From assembly GCF_015670745.1 (NCBI RefSeq), contig NZ_JADPCH010000014.1, positions 1 to 59,973 of the forward strand: DNA of 59,973 nt, written 5' to 3'. This DNA is from Collinsella aerofaciens. Its GTDB lineage: Bacteria; Actinomycetota; Coriobacteriia; Coriobacteriales; Coriobacteriaceae. Position 1 is the stretch's first letter, and every line of letters starts with the position of its first letter. Below the pieces are notes generated by a model, which was given only the letters and a program-made list of their open reading frames with translations, had not been told where the DNA came from and ran no database searches. Shown piece by piece: positions 52,805 to 59,973 of this stretch. The translations under genes and the position numbers were made by a program.

Positions 52805-53010
52805 TTATAGGCCATATTTTGCCTCAAGGTCATCGAGAGCCTCAAAGGCATCACGCGCCATGCCAGCAGTACGCTCCCGCTCGGCCACAGCTATACGAGC
52901 CATCAGACGAGCCTTAGCCTGTTCCTGAACCATGAAGTCATAGTCTTCAGATCGAAGTACAACAAATTTGCTATAGCCGTTTTTTGTAACAGTCACTGGA
53001 CCAGGAGCCT
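52805..53010 (-). pseudogene. Phd/YefM antitoxin remnant (N-terminus lost)
   Basis: GPVTVTKNGYSKFVVLRSED, then YDFMVQEQAKARL and a long helical tail, is the typical second half of a Phd/YefM antitoxin. The DNA-binding first half is missing: upstream the frame passes into low-complexity shadow sequence and the 140-aa toxin gene. There is no start codon with a ribosome binding site. It is probably what is left of an older antitoxin gene beside the present pair. Confidence 0.65.
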
Positions 53011-53057
53011 CCCAACAAGCTCGCCAAACGCCGGGGACAATCCCCGATATGGCGGTT

Positions 53058-53480
53058 TTACTCCTCCGGAATCGGAAACGCGCGGATGAACTCTGCGGGC
53101 GAGAAGGTCTTGATGGTCGAGCGCACAAAAGCGGCGCGATCGCGCGTGATGATAAAGTCCACGCCGGCACGCTCGGCCATCGCGCGGATACAGCCGTCCT
53201 CAAAGTCTGGCTCATCGGAATAGGCGGAGGTAAAACAAGCTTCTTGGTCGAGAGGCTCTACCGAGTAGCTCTTAAGACAGTCGCGCACTACCTCGCGGGC
53301 GCGCGCCTCGCCTGCCTGTTTAGTGAGAATGTAGTACGCGTCCTTGAGAGAGCAGGCCGAAACAACACCCTCTATAAGTCCCACGTCAACGAGCCCCTTG
53401 GTCGTTTGCGCCGCCCCATGCTCCGGCCGGCCCGGCAGCACGCAATCGAGCAGAAAATTGGTATCGAGAAATGCCCTCAT
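53058..53480 (-). CDS. PIN-domain toxin (VapC-like), 140 aa
   Basis: MRAFLDTNFLLDCVLPGRPE holds the first PIN acidic residue (LDTN). DEPDFEDGCIRAMAERAGVD carries the middle acidic residues and FIITRDRAAF the last. It is a predicted metal-dependent ribonuclease. The ATG overlaps the antitoxin stop (ATGA), so translation is coupled. Length is typical for the family. The partner upstream is a Phd-type antitoxin. Confidence 0.87.
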   Translation of the reverse strand: MRAFLDTNFLLDCVLPGRPEHGAAQTTKGLVDVGLIEGVVSACSLKDAYYILTKQAGEARAREVVRDCLKSYSVEPLDQEACFTSAYSDEPDFEDGCIRAMAERAGVDFIITRDRAAFVRSTIKTFSPAEFIRAFPIPEE

Positions 53481-53869
53481 AGGTAGCGCTCCCTCGCGAC
53501 GCGCTTTTCATCTTCAACCGTCATCGTATCGAGCGGCGTTCCCTTTGGCATGCTAGCCACGATATCGAGATACTCCTGGTAATCCTCATTCTCCGCGAGC
53601 ATCTCACGGATCTCCTTCCAGGTGATCTTGGGATGCCACATCGTACCCACGTCGCGCTTGGGCTTGTCCGAGCCGCGCGTCGGCTTTGCACCCCCGCGCT
53701 CCTGGGCAGCATCATATTCCACCGTAACTGGACCTTCATAGTCGAGCGGCACGATCTTGAACAACGGCTTGCTCCGCTTGAAGACCACAACCTCCTCGCC
53801 CTCATTGGCAACCCTTTCGGCCACCTGTGTAAGGTTTTGGCGCAGTTCCGAAAACGCGACGGTAACCAT
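53477..53869 (-). CDS. Phd/YefM-type antitoxin, 130 aa
   Basis: The start MVTVAFSELRQNLTQVAERV and EEVVVFKRSKPLFKIVPLD match the Phd/YefM fold, which dimerises and binds operator DNA. The C-terminal part (HPKITWKEIREMLAENEDYQ) is an acidic toxin-wrapping region. It is longer than many antitoxins (80-90). ATG 53869 has GAGAGGAG 6 nt upstream; the frame opens 18 nt earlier without support. Upstream lies a 12-bp perfect palindrome. Confidence 0.85.
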   Translation of the reverse strand: MVTVAFSELRQNLTQVAERVANEGEEVVVFKRSKPLFKIVPLDYEGPVTVEYDAAQERGGAKPTRGSDKPKRDVGTMWHPKITWKEIREMLAENEDYQEYLDIVASMPKGTPLDTMTVEDEKRVARERYL

Positions 53870-53904
53870 AGCGGCTCCTCTCAACATATATCTTCACTGC
53901 TAAG

Positions 53905-53936
53905 TATACACGTTAATGTTAATGTTAACGTGTATA
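53905..53936 (-). promoter_or_regulatory. Operator of the Phd/PIN toxin-antitoxin operon
   Basis: TATACACGTTAA (53905-53916) and TTAACGTGTATA (53925-53936) form a perfect inverted repeat with 8-nt spacer TGTTAATG. It lies 35 bp upstream of the antitoxin start. Antitoxin autorepression is inferred. Confidence 0.7.
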
Positions 53937-54041
53937 AAACTCATCACAATGGGGCAGCCCCGTTGTGAGACCTCACTGCGGGGCCCCTTTGCCTTGTATG
54001 AATCTTCTATCGCTCCGGAACGACACCGCTCCGCAGGGTCA

Positions 54042-54095
54042 CCCTCAGCAACCTACATGACGCAAATCATGCTGCCCGCCACCACGCCCAAATAA
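54042..54095 (+). pseudogene. C-terminal remnant of an unknown gene (copy 2)
   Basis: The frame PSATYMTQIMLPATTPK then TAA matches DPTTYVTQITVPVAPSK at 52712-52759. DNA similarity continues past both stops (AAATAA then AACTGCCC or AACCTCCC). There is no start. A terminator at 54095-54135 follows immediately, as for a former gene end. Confidence 0.5.
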
Positions 54096-54135
54096 AAACC
54101 TCCCGGAAAGTATCAACCTTTCCGGGAGGTTTTCT
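54095..54135. terminator. Bidirectional terminator downstream of ligA
   Basis: AAAACCTCCCGGAAAG (54095-54110) pairs perfectly with CTTTCCGGGAGGTTTT (54118-54133). T-runs flank both sides. It serves ligA on the minus strand and ends the plus-strand remnant. Confidence 0.88.
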
Positions 54136-54153
54136 AATTTGATTATCGATGTC

Positions 54154-56454
<2,301 letters not shown>

Positions 56455-56490
56455 TCAAACCGCACCGAATCGGCAGCCGCCAGACTGGGG

Positions 56491-56693
56491 TGGACAGTTA
56501 GTTCAGATACGTATAAATCCTAGAGCTAAATCAGGCACGAACACCCCTGTTTCGACGAATTCGGGCTCCTCGAGACCATGTAAACGTCCCACTCTCCCTT
56601 CCAAACACCCATTCGAGCCCCATCCCAATCAAAAATTGCTCAAAACGCATTCCAAGCTGTCCCAGATTTATACGTATCTGAACTAACTGTCCA
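56491..56693. mobile_element. MITE-like element with 29-bp perfect inverted ends, 203 bp
   Basis: TGGACAGTTAGTTCAGATAC continues to TATAAATC (56491-56519) and recurs exactly inverted at 56665-56693. The 145-bp interior has no ORF. It sits between ligA and the htrA terminator, where about 450 bp carry no gene. No clear target-site duplication is visible. It fits a non-autonomous transposable element; a transposase with these ends is not in the window. Confidence 0.7.
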
Positions 56694-56763
56694 GACCATT
56701 ACGAACCAGGCCTCTTGTCAGCCCCAAGTGATCCGTTTTCCTCCGTCCCCAACGGATCAATAA

Positions 56764-56804
56764 GAAAAGAGGGGGGCTGTCCCGCGTTGATGGGACAGCC
56801 CCCC
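56764..56804 (-). terminator. Terminator of htrA
   Basis: On the minus strand GGGGGGCTGTCCC and GGGACAGCCCCCC pair around ATCAACGC, followed by TCTTTTCTTATT. Confidence 0.92.
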
Positions 56805-56831
56805 TGGCATCGGTATGTGCGATACAGCTCG

Positions 56832-58292
56832 TTAGAAACCCTGGCCGTAGCCCTGGCCCTGGCCCTGCTGGCCTAGCAGCTCCTCCAGGTACTGGCGCAG
56901 CTGCTCGTCGGTAATACCACCGTTGCCGGTGTCGGTCGAACTGTCGTCCTGCTGCTGGTTCTGCAGCTCTTCATCGGAGCCCAGCTCGACGGTGACCTTC
57001 TTCTCTTCCTTGCCGCGCATAAGCGTGATCTCGACCTTCTCGCCCACCTCGTGGCTGCGCAGCGCGATGATCAGGCCATCGGCGCTCGTGATTTCGTCGT
57101 CGCCCAGCTTGGTGATGACGTCGCCCTCCTGAATGCCGGCCTTGGCAGCAGGACCGTCCTCGACGACGCTCGCCACATACGCGCCGCTATCGGTGCTCAG
57201 CTTGTTGGTGCGGGCGTTGAGCGCATTGACGCTCGAAAGCGTAGCGCCCATGTACGGATGCACCGGCGTCTTGCCGTCGATAATCTGGTCGGCAATGTTC
57301 TTGGCGTAGTTAACGGGAATAGCAAAGCCCACGCCCGAGCTGGAGCCCGAATAGCTCTCGATGAGCGAGTTGATGCCCACCAGCTCACCATTGTCGTTAA
57401 CGAGCGCGCCACCCGAGTTGCCCGGGTTGATGGCGGCATCGGTCTGGATCATGTTGGCATAGATGGTGTTACCGCTGGTAGAGCTCATGGCCGTGGAGCG
57501 GTAGAGCGCCGACACAATACCCGTGGAGACAGACTGCTCGTTGCCGAACGGCGAACCGATTGCCATGACCCACTCGCCCACGTTGAGCTTGGAGGAATCA
57601 CCGATCTCGATCGGCGTGAGCTTGGAGGCGTCGGCGTCCTTGAGCTTGATGACGGCCAGGTCGCTCGAGGCATCGTTGCCCACGAACTCGGCCTCGTACG
57701 TGGTTCCGTCGTCCATGGTAACCACGTACTGGTCATAGCCATCGACCACGTGGTTGTTGGTGAGGATGTGGCCCTCGGTATCGAGCACTACGCCCGAACC
57801 GACGCTGCCCGAGCTGTCCGACTCGTCGGCAGACTGCGAAAGCGAGCCATTCTGGCTGCCGCTCGAAGTGGCGGTGATGGAAACCACGGAGGGCAATGCC
57901 TTGGCAGAAACGGCCTCGGCCAGCGTGGTGTCCTCGGAGTCGATCGTGATCTTTTGCGTCGATGAACCCGAAGCGCCCGCCGTCACGGCATTCTTGCCGC
58001 CACCGATATCGAGCGTGCCGCTCATAATGAGCGCGATGACCAGCAGGGCGCCGCAGGCACAGCCGGCGAGTGCCGTAATAAAGATCGGCAGCTTTTTGGT
58101 CTTGGTCTTGACCACCGTGTGCTTGTTCACGACCTGTTGGCCGCCCAGCGGCTTGCCGGTCTGTGTGTCGTAGGCCTGCACGTAGGGAATGTTGCTACCG
58201 GCAGGCGTCGACTCCACCTGCACACGTGGCTGCTGCTGGGTCTCGCCGGCGTTGCCCGCGTCCTGGGGACGCTGGGAATCGTTCTCGCTCAT
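56832..58292 (-). CDS. HtrA/DegP-type membrane-anchored serine protease with PDZ domain, 486 aa
   Basis: It is an envelope quality-control protease. The cytoplasmic Gln/Pro-rich N-terminus (about 1-70) is followed by one membrane segment (KLPIFITALAGCACGALLVI, about 71-93). The trypsin-like domain has the triad His in TNNHVV, Asp in SSDLAVIKL and Ser in NPGNSGGALV. A PDZ domain follows (PYMGATLSSV, later GIQEGDVITKLGDDEI), and a Gln/Gly tail. ATG 58292 has GAAAGG upstream; the frame opens 39 nt earlier without support. Confidence 0.94.
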   Translation of the reverse strand: MSENDSQRPQDAGNAGETQQQPRVQVESTPAGSNIPYVQAYDTQTGKPLGGQQVVNKHTVVKTKTKKLPIFITALAGCACGALLVIALIMSGTLDIGGGKNAVTAGASGSSTQKITIDSEDTTLAEAVSAKALPSVVSITATSSGSQNGSLSQSADESDSSGSVGSGVVLDTEGHILTNNHVVDGYDQYVVTMDDGTTYEAEFVGNDASSDLAVIKLKDADASKLTPIEIGDSSKLNVGEWVMAIGSPFGNEQSVSTGIVSALYRSTAMSSTSGNTIYANMIQTDAAINPGNSGGALVNDNGELVGINSLIESYSGSSSGVGFAIPVNYAKNIADQIIDGKTPVHPYMGATLSSVNALNARTNKLSTDSGAYVASVVEDGPAAKAGIQEGDVITKLGDDEITSADGLIIALRSHEVGEKVEITLMRGKEEKKVTVELGSDEELQNQQQDDSSTDTGNGGITDEQLRQYLEELLGQQGQGQGYGQGF

Positions 58293-58321
58293 AGCTGCGA
58301 TCCTTTCGTCTAATAACCAAA

Positions 58322-58345
58322 GGCCCGCCAAACATGTGGCGGGCC
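58322..58345. terminator. Hairpin upstream of htrA
   Basis: GGCCCGCC (58322-58329) and GGCGGGCC (58338-58345) pair around AAACATGT. ATCATTGTT follows on the plus strand. It could terminate plus-strand reads from outside or be part of the htrA leader. Confidence 0.45.
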
Positions 58346-58463
58346 ATCATTGTTCACGTTGAGTTGTACCCCAATATGCGGGCACAAGTGTATGAGAACG
58401 CAATCTTTTAGGAAGGCTTAAGTTCTGCTGCAGATTCGAGAGGAACCCGCACCCGCGTCAAAA

Positions 58464-58481
58464 CCACCACAAAGGTGCCTG
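58464..58481. repeat. Half of palindromic element H1, interrupted by an IS
   Basis: CCACCACAAAGGTGCCTG is the left half of the H1 palindrome. The expected second half is replaced by TGAACTGCGCCCC, the end of the right-hand IS3 copy. The other half should lie beyond the window. Confidence 0.8.
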
Positions 58482-58519
58482 TGAACTGCGCCCCGAAACT
58501 TGGACTGAATAAATAGCGA

Positions 58520-59431
58520 CTACGCCGCAAGGGCCCGGTTCCGGAACTCCTCCGGCGTCAGGCCCTTCAATTTTACCTGCCTGCGCCGCGTGTTCCAATG
58601 GGCTATGTACTCCTCCAGGTCGCGCTTGAAGTCCTCGAAGCTGCCCCACTCCCTGCCGCGGTAGAACTCGTCCTTCACGTGGCCGAAGAGCTGCTCGGTG
58701 GCGGCGTTGTCGATGCAGTTCCCCTTGCGCGACATGCTCTGGGTGATGCCCGCCCCCTCCAGCCTGGAGGTGTAGGACTCGTGCTGGTACTGCCAGCCCA
58801 TGTCCGAGTGCATGGTCGGCGCCGCCCCGCCGGGCAGGGCCTCGAGGAGCCGGTCGAGCATCCTGTGCTGCTGGGCGAGGTCCGGCGAGGTCGATATGTC
58901 GCTCGCCACGATCTCCTTCGTGCAGAAGTCGAGCACCGGGGCCCAGTAGGCCTTGGCGCCGGCGACCTTGAACTCGGTGACGTCGGTGCCGAGCTTCTGC
59001 CACGGCCCGTCGGCGCCGAAGTCCCTCGCGATGACGTTCTCGAACGTGCTCCCCACGAGCCCCCTGTAGGAGCTGTACCGGCGGCGGGAGCCCCGGCGGC
59101 GTATCCCGCACCGGATGCCCATCTCGCGCATCATCTTGAGCACGGTCTTGTCGGCCACGACCGCGCCCAGCTCGGCGCGCAGGCACATGGCTATCTGCCG
59201 GTGCCCGCAGCCATTGGCGGTGCGCGAGAATATCTCGGCCGCGGCGTCGCGCAGCTCGGGCCTGGTCGGCCTCCGCGGGTGCGCCAGCGCGTAGTAGTAG
59301 GTCGACCTCCTGAGCCCCGAGCACTCCAGCAGGTGGCGCAGGGAGTGCCCCTCCGCGCGCAGCGCCCTCACCGCCTCGGCCGCCGCCCTGGTCAGAGCCA
59401 GTCCCGCTCGACCAGGGCGCGCAATTTTTTT
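58520..59431 (-). CDS. IS3-family transposase OrfB (DDE integrase domain)
   Basis: It is the catalytic subunit, made by -1 frameshift from orfA. The integrase triad is in LGTDVTEFKV, MHSDMGWQYQHESY and NAATEQLFGHVKDEF. A helix-turn-helix precedes it (RSTYYYALAHPRRPTRPELR, then FSRTANGCGHRQIAMCL). The open frame extends further upstream (to 59761) but that stretch is the shadow of orfA. The end TPEEFRNRALAA is like the left copy. It appears intact. Confidence 0.85.
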   Translation of the reverse strand, partial: KKIARPGRAGLALTRAAAEAVRALRAEGHSLRHLLECSGLRRSTYYYALAHPRRPTRPELRDAAAEIFSRTANGCGHRQIAMCLRAELGAVVADKTVLKMMREMGIRCGIRRRGSRRRYSSYRGLVGSTFENVIARDFGADGPWQKLGTDVTEFKVAGAKAYWAPVLDFCTKEIVASDISTSPDLAQQHRMLDRLLEALPGGAAPTMHSDMGWQYQHESYTSRLEGAGITQSMSRKGNCIDNAATEQLFGHVKDEFYRGREWGSFEDFKRDLEEYIAHWNTRRRQVKLKGLTPEEFRNRALAA

Positions 59432-59889
59432 AGGTAGGCGACCTCGGCCTCGAGCCTGCGGCAGCGCTCCTCGAGCTCCTGCTCGCGGGTGCGGGCCCGG
59501 GGCTTCGACCTCGACCCCCTCGGCCTGCCCTTCGGGCCGGGCCGCAGCGCCTCGGCGCCGCCCTCGCGGTAGAGCCTGCACCAGCGCTCCAGCGGGGACT
59601 TCGACCTGATCCCGAACTCGGCCATGGCGTCGGTCTTCGCCATCCCGCCGTCGACCACGGCCGACGCCGCGGCGACCCTCTGCTCGAATGTGTACCTGGA
59701 TTGTTTCCCGCCCATGGACAGCAGCGCCTCGCTTCCGAACGCCCGGTATACCCACTGCCATTCTCTCACGGTCTCGCGGGGGACGGACAGGGTCTCGGCC
59801 GCCGGCTTGCAGCCGACGCCGGCGTCGAAGAGCTCGACGGCCCGCCTCCTGGACTCCAGGTCGTGCTTCACCCTGAGGTCTATACTCAT
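59392..59889 (-). CDS. IS3-family transposase OrfA, 165 aa
   Basis: It is the DNA-binding subunit: MSIDLRVKHDLESRRRAVEL, then VREWQWVYRAFGSEALLSMG and a coiled-coil end ERCRRLEAEVAYLKK. ATG 59889 is chosen because it aligns with the left copy start at 86; an upstream ATG (59940) lies within the 77-bp shared end. About 65 percent identical to the left OrfA by eye. Confidence 0.85.
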   Translation of the reverse strand: MSIDLRVKHDLESRRRAVELFDAGVGCKPAAETLSVPRETVREWQWVYRAFGSEALLSMGGKQSRYTFEQRVAAASAVVDGGMAKTDAMAEFGIRSKSPLERWCRLYREGGAEALRPGPKGRPRGSRSKPRARTREQELEERCRRLEAEVAYLKKLRALVERDWL

Positions 59890-59936
59890 GGAAAACTGGA
59901 GTGGGAAGGATAAACTGGACTTTCTTTTAAGGATCC

Positions 59937-59972
59937 TCAAGCGTATTGCCGCTCGTATTCCACTGGAGACAT
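59937..59972 (-). CDS. C-terminal tail of another IS3-type transposase OrfB (partial)
   Basis: It has the same MSPVEYERQYA and stop as at 2-37, inverted, inside the 77-bp terminal repeat. The rest of the gene is outside the window. Confidence 0.6.
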   Translation of the reverse strand: MSPVEYERQYA

Positions 59973-59973
59973 G

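Larger units (their letters stand above)
58482..59973 (-). mobile_element. IS3-family insertion sequence, right copy (left end not resolved)
   Basis: It is the same element type as at 1-1487, in opposite orientation, ending with the terminus TGAACTGCGCCCC at 58482. It carries orfA (59392-59889), a seven-A slip site (59425-59431) and orfB (58520-59431). Proteins differ from the left copy at many positions (for example MHSDMGWQY for MHSDRGWQY), yet the outer 77 bp are identical, which points to a shared abutting element or assembly break. Confidence 0.85.

Overview
The window reads as chromosomal DNA of a coriobacterium, most likely Collinsella. This is inferred from the high GC content, a type III glutamine synthetase, a short MetH with its reactivation domain encoded separately, a 999-residue STAND-BTAD regulator, and sortase-assembled pili next to core genes. 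No rRNA, tRNA or CRISPR array was found. The first and last 77 bases are identical in inverted orientation and the match stops at exactly base 77. This looks like a whole assembly contig cut at a repeat (k = 77). Both ends carry divergent copies of one IS3-family element.

Layout. 1-1.5 kb: IS3 element. 1.9-4.0 kb: glnA (type III), minus strand. 4.4-8.7 kb: metF, a MetH reactivation protein and metH, one plus-strand methionine operon. 8.8-11.8 kb: UPF0210 protein, a methyltransferase and yhbY. 11.9-14.9 kb: the STAND-BTAD regulator. 15.3-19.2 kb, minus strand: rplM-rpsI, glmM, crr and nagB, that is ribosome plus amino-sugar metabolism. 19.4-21.3 kb: patatin, a hairpin-repeat array and tmRNA (ssrA). 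22-25.4 kb: a PIN toxin with its antitoxin and a metal P-type ATPase with a small partner behind a palindromic promoter. 25.8-29.3 kb: gatCAB. 29.6-40.4 kb, minus strand: a pilus locus (large adhesin, two pilins, class C sortase). It is interrupted between pilins and sortase by an AbiE-like two-gene module and a duplicated RNA/small-protein locus. 40.9-47.1 kb: HAD phosphatase, MFS transporter, MoaC-MobB fusion, MoaA and an endonuclease-like protein, separated by recurrent hairpins. 47.3-52.7 kb: a heterodimeric ABC exporter and a MATE exporter with a MerR-type promoter. 52.8-53.9 kb: a partly decayed toxin-antitoxin block. 54.2-58.3 kb: ligA, a MITE-like element and an HtrA protease. 58.5-60 kb: the second IS3 copy.

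The most unusual content is non-coding. (1) Two long hairpins at 10146-10277 and 25634-25769 start just after stop codons in the sense orientation. They share a fixed core, but their outer (31 and 38 bp) and inner (9 bp) stems differ in sequence while staying paired. (2) A duplicated structured-RNA candidate with covarying stems (32464-33190) is convergent with a 49-residue membrane peptide, a type I toxin-antitoxin-like layout. A LexA-like box overlaps a strong promoter between the two copies. (3) At least three families of recurrent palindromes are present, mostly just after stop codons, and one is interrupted by the right-hand IS. (4) There is a 203-bp MITE-like element with 29-bp perfect ends, and a 61-bp hairpin array.
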